Shown here one piece after another: positions 26,508 through 35,125 of a stretch of 64,000 nucleotides of DNA. The notes beneath the pieces were generated by a model, which was not told where the DNA came from, did no database searches, and was given only the letters and a program-made list of their open reading frames with translations. Made by a program: the position numbers and the translations under genes. Location: assembly GCF_005047355.1 (NCBI RefSeq), contig NZ_SUMC01000004.1, positions 124,001 to 188,000 of the forward strand, read 5' to 3'. The stretch comes from Actinacidiphila oryziradicis. Lineage in GTDB: Bacteria > Actinomycetota > Actinomycetes > Streptomycetales > Streptomycetaceae. Numbering within the stretch: position 1 is the stretch's first letter; each line of letters begins with the position of its first letter.

Positions 26508-27421
26508 CCTCTGGCCCCACCGCCCGCAACCACACAGCGCTACCCAAGGCCCGCATCCTTGTCGAGGCGCTGCCCTGGCTCACCCGCTTCCACGGCAAGA
26601 CCGTCGTCATAAAGTTCGGCGGCAATGCCATGGTCGACGAGGCGCTGAAAGCTGCCTTCGCCCAGGACGTCATCTTCCTGCACCACGCCGGCCTCAAGCC
26701 GGTCATCGTGCACGGTGGCGGCCCGCAGATCAACGCCCACCTCGACCGGCTCGGCATCGAGTCGTCCTTCACCGCAGGGCTGCGCGTCACCACCCCGGAG
26801 ACCATGGACATCGTAAGGATGGTGCTCGCCGGGCAGGTCCAGCGCGACCTCGTCGGGCTGCTCAACCAGCACGGCCCCTTCGCCGTAGGCATGACCGGCG
26901 AGGACGCGCACACCATGACGGCCGTCAAGCACTACGCGACCGTCGACGGCGAGCAGGTCGACATCGGCCGGGTCGGCGAGATCACCGCGGTCGACGCGGG
27001 CGCCATCCAGGCCCTGCTCGACGACGGCCGCATTCCGGTGGTCTCCTCCATCGCCCGTAGTGCCGACGACGGCCACGTGTACAACGTCAATGCCGACACC
27101 GCCGCAGCCGCGCTCGCGGCCGCACTGGACGCCGAGATGCTCGTCGTACTCACGGATGTGGAAGGCCTCTACGCCGACTGGCCCGACAGCGACGAAGTGA
27201 TCAGCCAGCTCACCGCCAGCGAGCTGGAGAAGCTGCTGCCCGAGCTGGCCAGCGGCATGGTGCCCAAGATGGAGGGCTGCCTGCACGCCGTGCGCAACGG
27301 AGTTTCCACCGCCCGGGTCCTCGACGGCCGGGTCCAGCACTGCATTCTGCTGGAGATTTTCACCGATGACGGGATCGGCACGATGGTCGTGCCGGACGCC
27401 GTAGTAGAAGGGGCCGAGTGA
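26504..27421 (+). CDS. argB: Acetylglutamate kinase
   Basis: 305-aa amino-acid kinase phosphorylating N-acetylglutamate, usually the arginine-feedback step. [13 protein letters not shown] (phosphate loop), [20 protein letters not shown] (substrate loop), [19 protein letters not shown] and the ATP region [16 protein letters not shown] are all present. The length, with an N-terminal helix ([18 protein letters not shown]), is that of arginine-sensitive hexameric forms. Overlaps argJ upstream by four bases and argD by one. Confidence 0.97.
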   Translation: MTSGPTARNHTALPKARILVEALPWLTRFHGKTVVIKFGGNAMVDEALKAAFAQDVIFLHHAGLKPVIVHGGGPQINAHLDRLGIESSFTAGLRVTTPETMDIVRMVLAGQVQRDLVGLLNQHGPFAVGMTGEDAHTMTAVKHYATVDGEQVDIGRVGEITAVDAGAIQALLDDGRIPVVSSIARSADDGHVYNVNADTAAAALAAALDAEMLVVLTDVEGLYADWPDSDEVISQLTASELEKLLPELASGMVPKMEGCLHAVRNGVSTARVLDGRVQHCILLEIFTDDGIGTMVVPDAVVEGAE

Positions 27422-28602
27422 TGACCAACCAGGAGTTCACCCAGCGCTGGCAGGGCTCCCTGATGGAGAACTACGGCACTCCGAGGCTTCCCCTCGTCCG
27501 TGGCGAGGGCGTCAAGCTCTGGGATGCCGACGGCAAGGCCTACCTCGACTTCCTCGGCGGCATCGCGGTCAACGCCCTCGGCACCGGCCACCCCGCCGTC
27601 GTGACCGCGGTCTCCGAGCAGGTCGCCAAGCTCGGCCACATCTCCAACTTCTTCATCGCCGAACCCACCGTCGCCCTCGCCGAGCGGCTGCTCCAGCTCT
27701 CCGGCCGGCCCGGCCGGGTCTTCTTCTCCAACTCCGGCGCCGAGGCCAACGAGGCCGCGTTCAAGATCGGCCGGCTCACCGGCCGTACCCACATGGTCGC
27801 CACCGAGGGCGCCTTCCACGGCCGCACCATGGGCTCCCTCGCCCTCACCGGCCAGCCCGCCAAGCAGGCCGCCTTCCATCCCCTCCCCGGCGACGTCACC
27901 CATGTCCCGTTCGGTGACGTGGACGCTCTGCGCGCCGCGGTCACCACCGACACCGCCCTCGTCATCCTGGAGCCCATCCAGGGCGAGAACGGCGTCATCG
28001 TGCCCCCCGCCGGCTACCTCGCCGCCGCCCGCGAGATCACCCGCGCCACCGGCGCCCTCCTCGTCCTCGACGAGGTCCAGACCGGTATCGGCCGCACCGG
28101 CCACTGGTTCGAGCACCAGGCCCAGGGCGTCGAGCCCGATGTCGTCACCCTCGCCAAGGGCCTCGGCGGCGGCCTCCCCATCGGTGCCACCATCGCCTTC
28201 GGCGCGGCGGCCGGGCTGCTGACCCCGGGTCAGCACGGCACCACCTTCGGCGGCAACCCCGTCTCCTGCGCCGCCGCCCTCGCGGTCCTGGACACCATCG
28301 CCGCTGACGGCATTCTCGACAACGTCAAGCTCCAGGGCGAGAAGCTTCGCCAGGGCATCGAAGGTCTCGGCCATCCCCTGGTCGATCACGTGCGCGGTTC
28401 CGGCCTCCTCCTGGGTATCGTGCTCACCGAGCCGCTCGCCCCCCAGGTACAGAAGGCGGCTCAGGACGCCGGACTCCTGGTGAACGCCGCCGTACCAGGC
28501 ACCGTACGGCTCGCGCCTCCGCTGATCCTTGGTGACGCCGAGGTCGAAACGTTCCTGCAGGCGCTCCCCGGCATCCTCGACGAGGCAGCCACAGCACGAT
28601 GA
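27421..28602 (+). CDS. argD: Acetylornithine aminotransferase
   Basis: 393-aa PLP class III aminotransferase converting N-acetylglutamate semialdehyde to N-acetylornithine. It has [36 protein letters not shown] (PLP ring contact) and the lysine in [20 protein letters not shown] 27421 overlaps the argB stop by one base and is preceded by GAAGGGG; GTG 27418 is the other possible start. The final part, [20 protein letters not shown], is typical of the C-terminal domain. Confidence 0.97.
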   Translation: MTNQEFTQRWQGSLMENYGTPRLPLVRGEGVKLWDADGKAYLDFLGGIAVNALGTGHPAVVTAVSEQVAKLGHISNFFIAEPTVALAERLLQLSGRPGRVFFSNSGAEANEAAFKIGRLTGRTHMVATEGAFHGRTMGSLALTGQPAKQAAFHPLPGDVTHVPFGDVDALRAAVTTDTALVILEPIQGENGVIVPPAGYLAAAREITRATGALLVLDEVQTGIGRTGHWFEHQAQGVEPDVVTLAKGLGGGLPIGATIAFGAAAGLLTPGQHGTTFGGNPVSCAAALAVLDTIAADGILDNVKLQGEKLRQGIEGLGHPLVDHVRGSGLLLGIVLTEPLAPQVQKAAQDAGLLVNAAVPGTVRLAPPLILGDAEVETFLQALPGILDEAATAR

Positions 28603-28624
28603 CCCCGATCCGGAGACGACGACG

Positions 28625-29164
28625 ATGACCGAGGCGCACAGAGACAGCGGCCAAGCCGGGCAGGCCGTGCCGCAGACCCGCACGGCACGCCACCGCCGGA
28701 TCGTGGACATCCTGAACCGGCAGGCCGTACGGTCCCAGAGCCAGCTCGCCAAGCTGCTCGCCGACGACGGGCTGAGCGTCACCCAGGCGACGCTCTCCCG
28801 CGACCTCGACGAACTCGGCGCCGTCAAAATCCGCACCAACAACGGCGAACTCATCTACGCAGTCCCCTCCGAAGGCGGTTTCCGTACCCCCCAGGCCCCC
28901 CTCGGTGAGTCCGTCAAGGAGGAACGCATGCGCCGCCTGGCCACCGAACTCCTCATCTCCGCCGAGGCCTCGGCCAATCTCGTCGTCGTCCGCACCCCGC
29001 CCGGCGCCGCCCAGTTCTTCGCCTCGGCCATCGACCAGGCCGAGGGGTACGACATCCTGGGCACCATCGCCGGTGACGACACCGTGATGCTGATCAGCCG
29101 CGACCCCAGCGGCGGCCAGGCAGTCGCCGATCACCTGCTGCGCCTGGCGGCGGGGGAGCGCTGA
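28625..29164 (+). CDS. argR: Arginine repressor
   Basis: 179-aa hexameric regulator. The N-terminal winged helix ([39 protein letters not shown]) includes the ArgR recognition motif TQATLSRDL. The C-terminal arginine-binding and oligomer domain ([34 protein letters not shown]) follows. It has an N-terminal extension of about 20 residues, as in other Streptomyces ArgR. It probably represses argC and argG through the ARG-box-like sites at those promoters. ATG 28625 follows GGAGACGACG, 22 bases after argD. Confidence 0.95.
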   Translation: MTEAHRDSGQAGQAVPQTRTARHRRIVDILNRQAVRSQSQLAKLLADDGLSVTQATLSRDLDELGAVKIRTNNGELIYAVPSEGGFRTPQAPLGESVKEERMRRLATELLISAEASANLVVVRTPPGAAQFFASAIDQAEGYDILGTIAGDDTVMLISRDPSGGQAVADHLLRLAAGER

Positions 29165-29609
29165 GCGCAGCGGACCGTGGTGCCTCGCGTGGCACCGAGC
29201 CCCAGGTGGCGACCACCGCGAGCAGGGCGAAGGCGCTGATGGCGTTGAGGCCGGCCGTCAGCCCGAGGCCGGTGACGAGGGCGGGGCCGCACAGGGCGCC
29301 GACGATGGCGGCGAGGGAGTCCACAGCGTAGAACAATGCGCCGACGCGGCCGAGCATCCAGGGCGGGGCGGGGCGGTGGACGTGGGTCTCCACAGAGACC
29401 GGCGGAATGCTCCCGGGGATGCCGAGCAGGGCCGCGGCGAGGACGGCAACCGGCAGGTCCGGTGAGTTGAACAGGGCGAAGAAGGAGCCGCCGATGGCGA
29501 GTTGGGCGGCGCCGAGCACATTGCGGACGCCGAACCGGGCGAGGGCGTGGCGGCCGACGGCGGCGCCGATGAGGTAGCCGGCGCCGAGGCCGGAGGCCAG
29601 GTAGCCCAC
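29094..29609 (-). pseudogene. C-terminal half of an MFS transporter
   Basis: 171 codons that keep about five transmembrane helices of a major facilitator transporter (GYLASGLGAGYLIGAAVGRH, NVLGAAQLAIGGSFFALFN, LPVAVLAAALLGIPG, GLTAGLNAISAFALLAVVAT). A stop codon lies just before the first helix and the N-terminal half is absent. The end of the frame runs antisense into the last 71 bases of argR. I treat it as a truncated relic; a set of five helices is not expected to transport. Bases 29610-29766 hold no other gene. Confidence 0.65.
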
Positions 29610-29766
29610 GGCGTAGCCAGGGGCGGCGCGAACTCACCGAGCGCGATCCGGACCGGCTACTGGATCTGCTCCTGTTGTCGCGGACATGAGCGGAACCCGA
29701 ACCGGAGTTCGGCCGTCCCATAAGCGCCCGGTGGCCGACCGGGAGCCGGACGGAGAGGATTCTCAG

Positions 29767-30198
29767 ATGCCCAAGACGGTGTTGTCCCTGGTGGCGGTCG
29801 GTGCGGCCGCGCTGCTGGTAGCAGGTTGCGGGAGCGATACGGGCGGTGCGCACACATTGCCCGCCAAGGCGCAGTCCCCGTCGTCCGCCGCCTCGACGGG
29901 CCCGACGGCTTCGGCCTGCGCGGCAAGCGCCGAGGTGACGGTGACGGCGGCCGACAGCGGCCATGAGGTGTGCGTGAAGACGGGCGGCCGGGTGACTGTG
30001 CAACTGGCCGCGGGCTGGGCTCCGGTGACCGCGTCCGGTACGGCGCTGGCCAAGGCGTCCGGCACCGAGTTCAACGGCGCCAAGGCGGGGCGGGCGGAGC
30101 TCACGTCCTCGGAGCGGGTGTGCCCCAAGCCGACCGGCAAGGGCATGATGGGCTGCGGAGCGCTGCGCGGCTGGAAGGTGACCGTGGTCGTACGGTGA
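29767..30198 (+). CDS. Small secreted lipoprotein
   Basis: 143 aa. A lipoprotein signal (SLVAVGAAALLVAGCGS) has its lipobox cysteine near residue 21, then comes a Ser/Ala/Thr linker (about 30-47) and a compact beta-rich domain with four cysteines (ACAAS, HEVCV, RVCPKP, MMGCG), probably two disulfides. No family recognised with certainty. ATG 29767 is preceded by GGAGAGGA. It converges on the flavinylation operon, with only 15 bases between its stop and that of apbE, so it may be unrelated to it. Confidence 0.75.
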   Translation: MPKTVLSLVAVGAAALLVAGCGSDTGGAHTLPAKAQSPSSAASTGPTASACAASAEVTVTAADSGHEVCVKTGGRVTVQLAAGWAPVTASGTALAKASGTEFNGAKAGRAELTSSERVCPKPTGKGMMGCGALRGWKVTVVVR

Positions 30199-30213
30199 GG
30201 AGCCCGAGCCGGG

Positions 30214-30987
30214 TCAGGAGCCGAACCCTGTCGTCTGCCAGGTCGCGCCGTCAGCCGTGACGGCGAAGGCCTCCGCGCCGGGGAGCCGCTCCAGCCAGTC
30301 GCGGGCGCGATCGCCCATCGCGAAGGCGGCGGTGGCCCAGGTGTCGGCGTCGGTGAGGCTTCGGGAGACGACCGTGATCGAGGCGAGCGCGCTTTCCGGC
30401 GGCATGCCGGTGCGGGGGTCGAGGATGTGGCAGCCGCGTTCGGCCGGGCCTGAGGTGGCGATGGCGAGCTCACCGGAGGCCGCCTCGACGACGGTCGCCA
30501 GCTCACCGGGCCGGAGCGGGTGCGCGATCCCCACTCGCCAGGGTCCGCCGAGGAGCTGGATGTCGCCGCCCCCGTTGAGGCAGACGGCGTCGGCGCCGGC
30601 CGAGGCCATCATGCGGGCTGCGCGTTCCACGGCCCAGCCCTTGACCAGGCCGGTGGGGTCGAGCGGGCCGGCGTAGCGGGCGCTGAACCAGCCGTCGGTG
30701 AGGCGCTCGGCGTTGTCGCAGAGCGCCAGCACCTCCCGTACTTCCGGGTCGCAGTCCGCGAGGCCGAGATCGCCGCGGACCAGCCGGCTGAGCTGGCTGT
30801 CACTGCGGTACGCGGAGAAGACCTCGTCCGCGCGGTGCAGCGAGGTGACGGCCGCTTCGAGGGCCGCCCGGCTCCGGGGGGTCCCGGCTTCGGGGCCGCG
30901 TACGTCGAAGGAGAAGACCGTCCCCATGGCGTCCTCGACGTGGCGGAGCCGGGTGGTGGATTCTTCGGACACGGATGCCTCAGACAC
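30214..30987 (-). CDS. apbE: FAD:protein FMN transferase (ApbE)
   Basis: 257-aa Mg-dependent flavin transferase that links FMN through a phosphoester to Thr/Ser of target proteins. AMGTVFSFDVRG, DPTGLVKGWAVERAARMM, ADAVCLNGGGDIQLLGGPWR, HILDPRTGMPPESALAS and LTDADTWATAAFAMG are all ApbE signatures. No signal peptide is visible. Short form compared with Gram-negative ApbE (about 330-350 aa). Its start overlaps the end of the FMN_bind gene at 30980-31552 by eight bases, so enzyme and substrate are translationally coupled. Last gene of the redox operon. Confidence 0.95.
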   Translation of the reverse strand: MSEASVSEESTTRLRHVEDAMGTVFSFDVRGPEAGTPRSRAALEAAVTSLHRADEVFSAYRSDSQLSRLVRGDLGLADCDPEVREVLALCDNAERLTDGWFSARYAGPLDPTGLVKGWAVERAARMMASAGADAVCLNGGGDIQLLGGPWRVGIAHPLRPGELATVVEAASGELAIATSGPAERGCHILDPRTGMPPESALASITVVSRSLTDADTWATAAFAMGDRARDWLERLPGAEAFAVTADGATWQTTGFGS

Positions 30988-31552
30988 CGGCTTTGTCCAG
31001 AGCGCTCTGCAGCGACTGCTTGTACCCCGCGCTGGTGTAGCTGGCGCCGGAGACGGCGTCGATGGAGGCGCTCTGGGCGGTCACCGCCTCCTGGTTGAGC
31101 TTGGGCACCGCGTTGGCGTTGATCTGGTCGCTCTGGCCGCCGGTCGGGTGTTGTAGGGCGGTGGCGGCCGTGATCTTCGTACCGGTCATGGTGATCTCGA
31201 CCTGTACGGGTCCGTACTGCGTCTGGGCGGTGTCCCCGGTGACGGAGCGGGTCACGTTCGCGGCAGCCGGAGCGGAGCTCTTCGCCGCCGCGGGTGCCGA
31301 GGCGGGTGCCGAGGCGGGTGCCGAGGCGGAGGCCGAGGCGGAGGCGGAGCCCTGGACCGAGCCTGCCGACCCCGTCGCGGCCGCGGACGCTGTCGGCGAG
31401 CCGGCCACAGCGCCGACCTGCACCGGCGCGGTGGCCGCGGCGGTGCCCGGCGCCGGTTGCTTGAGAGCGAGCATCAGGACGATGCCGGAGACGGTGGCAG
31501 CGGTGCAGAGCACCATGCGGCGGAGCGGATGCTTCTTCTTCACGGTACTCAC
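30980..31552 (-). CDS. FMN_bind protein 1 (flavinylation target, SGAS)
   Basis: 190-aa membrane-anchored electron carrier. The N-terminal hydrophobic anchor (MVLCTAATVSGIVLMLALK, residues about 13-31) is followed by an extracytoplasmic Ala/Ser/Pro-rich linker with SA and SAPA repeats, then an FMN_bind domain from about residue 100 (TGDTAQTQYGPVQVEITMTG). The flavin-acceptor motif is D-A-V-S-G-A-S-Y-T near residue 165, with Ser where Thr is usual. Start GTG 31552, four bases after the end of the reductase gene. Expected to accept electrons from the reductase next to it. Confidence 0.9.
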   Translation of the reverse strand: MSTVKKKHPLRRMVLCTAATVSGIVLMLALKQPAPGTAAATAPVQVGAVAGSPTASAAATGSAGSVQGSASASASASAPASAPASAPAAAKSSAPAAANVTRSVTGDTAQTQYGPVQVEITMTGTKITAATALQHPTGGQSDQINANAVPKLNQEAVTAQSASIDAVSGASYTSAGYKQSLQSALDKAGV

Positions 31553-31556
31553 ACAC

Positions 31557-32930
31557 TCACATTTCGAAGGACTCGTGGTGGATACGTGAGGACGGCACCC
31601 CGGCCTCACGCAGTACGGAGTACATCTCCTCCGCCATGCCAGGCGGCCCGCACAGGTACACGTCGTGCTGGTTGAGGTCGGGCACGCGCTTCTTCAGCCC
31701 GTCGGGGGTGATCTCCGGGCGGGAGCCGTCCGGCCCGTTGACGGCGTACATCAGCCGGGCGCCGCGGTCGTCGGCGATCGCCCGCAGCTCGTCCCACAGA
31801 GCCAGGTCCTCGGTCTTCTTGGCCCGGTACAGCAGCGTCAGGTCGCCGCGGTCCGCCGGCATCGTCTCGAAGAGCGCCCGCAGCGGGGTGATCCCGGCTC
31901 CGCCGGCGAGCAGCAGCACCTTGCCGCCCCTGCGCCGGGCGGCGGTCATCGCGCCGTAGGGCCCCTCGGCCCAGACCCGGGTGCCGGGCTTGAGGGAGGC
32001 GAGCGCCGAGCTGTGGCCGCCGACGGCCTTGACGGTGATACGGAGCAGCCCCGGCCGGGGCGCGGCGGACAGTGAGTACGGGTTCGAGCTGAAGCGCATC
32101 CCCGGCGCGAGGAACCGCCAGCGGAAGAACTGCCCCGCCTGCGCACCCAGCCGGTGCAGCTTCCGGCCCGTGATCAGGACCGAAACGATGCCCGGGGCCT
32201 CCTCGACCGTCGCCTCGACCCGCATCTGGTGCTTGAGGTTGAGGCGCACCGGCACCAGCAGCCGGTACCAGACCAGCAGCACGGTGACAGTGCCGTACAT
32301 CACGTACCAGACGGTGCGGGCGGTCTGGTTGCCGATGAACTCCGCACCGGTGGCCAGCTGGTGCCAGAAGGTGAGGAAGACCGCGAGGTAGGTGAGAAGG
32401 TGCAGGTAGTACCAGGTCTCGTACTTCATCCTGCGGCGCACGGCACCCGCCGACACCAGGCCGATGATGATCAGCAGCACGGTGCCGATGGTCGCCTTGA
32501 TCATGTCGGGGAAGGTCGTGACGACGGTCACAGTCTCACCGATGATGGCGGTATTGGCCTGGAGCGAGTACGCCCAGATCGTCAGCACGACATGGGCGAC
32601 GACAAGACAGATCGCGTAACGGCCGCTCATGGCGTGCCAGCGTGCGACCCGGTCCGAGCCGACCCGTCGTTCCAGCGCGGGGATCCGGGCCATCTGGGCG
32701 ATCACCAGGGCGATGGTGTAGCCACCGAGCAGGCCGGTGAGCCGCCCCGCGCCGAGCAGCCAGTCGTTGGTCCCGAGGGCGACGCGCGGGGTGTTGTTCC
32801 ACCACATCCACAGCACCGCGACGGCTCCGGCCCAGGTCAGTGCCAGAAGCGGTACCGCGGGTGACCGCCGGGGGCGGATCGCCCTCTTGGTGGCCCGGCG
32901 TCCGGCCCGGGTGTTCTGCATCATCGTCAC
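31557..32930 (-). CDS. Ferric-reductase-like transmembrane flavoprotein 1
   Basis: 457 aa. An N-terminal ferric-reductase-type membrane domain (about six helices, residues 25-220) has several His in helices as candidate haem ligands (ARWHAMSGRYAICLVVAH, YLHLLTYLAVFLTFWHQ). A cytoplasmic ferredoxin-NADP reductase module follows: FAD site RFSSNPYSLSAAPR, NAD(P) site VLLLAGGAGITPLRALFE, and the C-terminal YLCGPPGMAEEMYSVL. It would move electrons from NAD(P)H through FAD and haem across the membrane, here probably to the FMN_bind protein. Start GTG 32930 or ATG 32924. Paralogue of 33510-34883, same length. Confidence 0.9.
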   Translation of the reverse strand: MTMMQNTRAGRRATKRAIRPRRSPAVPLLALTWAGAVAVLWMWWNNTPRVALGTNDWLLGAGRLTGLLGGYTIALVIAQMARIPALERRVGSDRVARWHAMSGRYAICLVVAHVVLTIWAYSLQANTAIIGETVTVVTTFPDMIKATIGTVLLIIIGLVSAGAVRRRMKYETWYYLHLLTYLAVFLTFWHQLATGAEFIGNQTARTVWYVMYGTVTVLLVWYRLLVPVRLNLKHQMRVEATVEEAPGIVSVLITGRKLHRLGAQAGQFFRWRFLAPGMRFSSNPYSLSAAPRPGLLRITVKAVGGHSSALASLKPGTRVWAEGPYGAMTAARRRGGKVLLLAGGAGITPLRALFETMPADRGDLTLLYRAKKTEDLALWDELRAIADDRGARLMYAVNGPDGSRPEITPDGLKKRVPDLNQHDVYLCGPPGMAEEMYSVLREAGVPSSRIHHESFEM

Positions 32931-33002
32931 TGGTCTGCTTCCCTTCCCTCACCTGCCTCCCTGGACCCACCCATACGGCTCTCGCACGGGAATTGCTCAA
33001 TC

Positions 33003-33503
33003 TCAGGCCTTGTCCAACGCACTTTGCAGCGATTGGACGTAGCCCTCGCTCGTATAGGTCGCCCCAGAGACGGTGTCGATGCTCGCGCTCTGTGCGGTTA
33101 TCGCTTCTTGGGTGAGCTGCGGAACGGCGTACTGGGCGATCTCCTGGTCCCTGGGGTTCTCGGTGGGCACCTGGAGCACAGTCACCGCGCTGATCCTGGT
33201 GCCGGTGAGCGTAACCTGCACCTGCACCGGTCCGAAGCGGGTCTGGACGGTGTCACCGGTCACTTTTCGGGTGGCTTTCGTCTTCGACGAGGAGGACGAA
33301 GAGGGCGAAGAGGATGAAGAGGATGACTCGGACGGGGCTGCCGAAGAGGACACCGAGGCCGAAGGCGGCGTGGCCGACTGGATCTGCGCCACCACCGCCG
33401 GATGGCTGTGCGGCTTCAGGGCCAGCAGCAGGACGGCACCGGAGACGGTGGCGACGGTGCTCAGCAGGATGCGGCGCAGCGGACGCGTTCTCATCGGGTT
33501 CAT
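33003..33503 (-). CDS. FMN_bind protein 2 (flavinylation target, SGAT)
   Basis: 166-aa paralogue of the 190-aa carrier. The membrane anchor is at about residues 10-27 (ILLSTVATVSGAVLLLALK). The linker is Ser-rich (SSSSSSPSSSSSS) instead of Ala-rich, and the FMN_bind domain (TGDTVQTRFGPVQVQVTLTG) carries the standard acceptor motif D-T-V-S-G-A-T-Y-T. Substrate for ApbE by family rule. ATG 33503 lies six bases after the end of the upstream reductase gene. The different linkers show that the two copies have diverged since duplication while keeping both ends of the domain. Confidence 0.9.
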   Translation of the reverse strand: MNPMRTRPLRRILLSTVATVSGAVLLLALKPHSHPAVVAQIQSATPPSASVSSSAAPSESSSSSSSPSSSSSSKTKATRKVTGDTVQTRFGPVQVQVTLTGTRISAVTVLQVPTENPRDQEIAQYAVPQLTQEAITAQSASIDTVSGATYTSEGYVQSLQSALDKA

Positions 33504-33509
33504 CGGGGC

Positions 33510-34883
33510 TCACAGTTCGAAGGACTCGTGGTGGATACGGGATGCCGGCACCCCGGCCGCGCGCAGCGCGTCGTACGACGACTCGGCCATACCGGGCGGC
33601 CCGCACAGGTACACGTCGTGCCGGTCGATGTCCGGCAGGACCTCACGGAGCCCGGCCGCGGTGATCGGGGAGCGGGCGCCGTCCGGGGCGTTGACGGCGT
33701 AGTACAGCCGTGCGCCGCGGGCGGCCGCGATCGACTCCAGCTCGCCGCGCAGTGCGAGGTCCTCCGAGGTCCGCGCCCGGTACAGCAGGGTGAGGTCGCC
33801 GGGCCGGGCGGGCAGTGTCTCGAAGAGCGCCCGCAGCGGGGTGACCCCGACGCCGCCCGCGAGCAGCAGCACCTTCGGCCGGGTCCGGCGGGCGGCGGTC
33901 AGTGCCCCGTACGGCCCTTCGGCCCAGACCCGGGTGCCGGGCCGCAGCATCCCCAGCGCCGCGCTGTGGTTGCCGTTGGCCTTGACGGTGATCCGCAGCA
34001 GTCCGGGCCGGGGCGCGGCCGACAGTGAGTACGGACTCGACGTCCACCACAGCCCGGACTCCAGGAATCGCCAGCGGAAGAACTGCCCCGATTCGGCGGC
34101 CAGCTGTTCCGGCCGCCTCCCGCGCATCAGGATCGAGTACACCCCCGGCGCCTCCCGCACAACGGCCTCGACACGCAGCCGGTGCCGCATGTTCAGCCTC
34201 ACGGGTACCAGCACCCGGAACCACAGCACCAGCGCCGCGACCCCGAGATACATGGCGTACCAGGCGTACTGGGCGGTTGTGTTCCCGATGAAGTCCGCGC
34301 CGTCGGCCAGTTGGTGGCCGAAAGCCAGGAAGATCGCCGCATAGGTCAGCACGTGCAGGTAGTACCAGGTCTCGTACGACACCTTGCGCCGGACCGTCCG
34401 CGCGGAGACGATCGCGACCGCGAGCAGGATCAGCGAGCCGATTGTCCCCTTGAGCATCTCCGGGTAGGTCAGCACGATCGTCTTCGTCTCGTGCACGAGG
34501 GAGGCGCGGTCCTGCACCGAGTAGCCCCACAGGATCAGCACGACATGCGCGGTCAGCAGGCTCAGCACATACCGGCCGCCCATGGCGTGCCAGCGCGCGA
34601 CGCGGTCGCTGCCGATCCCGCGCTCCAGCGCCGGCACCCGCGCCATCAGGGCGACGAGCACAGCGCAGCCGTAGCCGGTGAGCAGCCCGGCCATCCGGCC
34701 CGCCCCGATCAGCCAGTCCGCGGGGCCGACCACGGACGCGGTACTGGTCCACCACAGCGCGAGTACGACGGCGGCGCCGCCGTAGATCAGCGCGAGCACC
34801 GGTCCGGCGGGCGTGCGAGGGGCACGCTGCGTGGGCGGTGCGGCGTGCTGTCGGGCCGCCGTGCCGCCGCGGGTGGTGGCCAA
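33510..34883 (-). CDS. Ferric-reductase-like transmembrane flavoprotein 2
   Basis: 457-aa paralogue of 31557-32930 with the same architecture: membrane haem domain (ARWHAMGGRYVLSLLTAH, YLHVLTYAAIFLAFGHQL), FAD site SSPYSLSAAPR, NAD(P) site LLLAGGVGVTPLRALFETL, and YLCGPPGMAESSYDAL at the end. Both also end in nearly the same tail (RIHHESFE). Start is TTG 34883 behind GGAAGGGG. First gene of the minus-strand operon reductase 2 - carrier 2 - reductase 1 - carrier 1 - apbE. Divergent from the two-component genes. Confidence 0.9.
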   Translation of the reverse strand: MATTRGGTAARQHAAPPTQRAPRTPAGPVLALIYGGAAVVLALWWTSTASVVGPADWLIGAGRMAGLLTGYGCAVLVALMARVPALERGIGSDRVARWHAMGGRYVLSLLTAHVVLILWGYSVQDRASLVHETKTIVLTYPEMLKGTIGSLILLAVAIVSARTVRRKVSYETWYYLHVLTYAAIFLAFGHQLADGADFIGNTTAQYAWYAMYLGVAALVLWFRVLVPVRLNMRHRLRVEAVVREAPGVYSILMRGRRPEQLAAESGQFFRWRFLESGLWWTSSPYSLSAAPRPGLLRITVKANGNHSAALGMLRPGTRVWAEGPYGALTAARRTRPKVLLLAGGVGVTPLRALFETLPARPGDLTLLYRARTSEDLALRGELESIAAARGARLYYAVNAPDGARSPITAAGLREVLPDIDRHDVYLCGPPGMAESSYDALRAAGVPASRIHHESFEL

Positions 34884-34931
34884 GATGTTTCCCCTTCCGG
34901 TCCTGCGGGAGCCTCACTGTGCCAACCGAAC

Positions 34932-34948
34932 CTCTGAACCGGCTCTCA
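34932..34948 (-). promoter_or_regulatory. 11-bp-spaced direct repeat facing the redox operon
   Basis: CTCTGA at 34932-34937 and CTCTCA at 34943-34948 are 11 bp apart, one helical turn, the spacing used by OmpR/PhoB-type regulators. It lies about 50 bp upstream of the reductase start. Its complement is similar to the repeat at 35059-35075. Confidence 0.4.
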
Positions 34949-35058
34949 GCGCGGCCCGCCGCCCCTGGCCCGTACGCACCCGCCCGGGCGGCGCCCGCCA
35001 CCGGCCTCGACGCCGCCCAGCCCACACCCCCCGCCGGGTCCGCCGGGACCGGACCCGC

Positions 35059-35075
35059 ACTCAGGGGAAACTCAG
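35059..35075 (+). promoter_or_regulatory. 11-bp-spaced direct repeat facing the response regulator gene
   Basis: ACTCAG at 35059-35064 and again at 35070-35075, exactly 11 bp apart, 51 bp before the response regulator start. Candidate autoregulatory binding site for that regulator. Confidence 0.45.
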
Positions 35076-35125
35076 AGGGACCGGAGGTCTACGCCACTCC
35101 CCTGGTAGTGGATCCTGTACGGACC

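Noticed and set aside
31300..31400. Repeats in the Ala/Ser linker of FMN_bind protein 1 as a mobile or CRISPR-like repeat
   Set aside because: The repeats are codon repeats of a low-complexity protein linker. No CRISPR array is present anywhere in the window.
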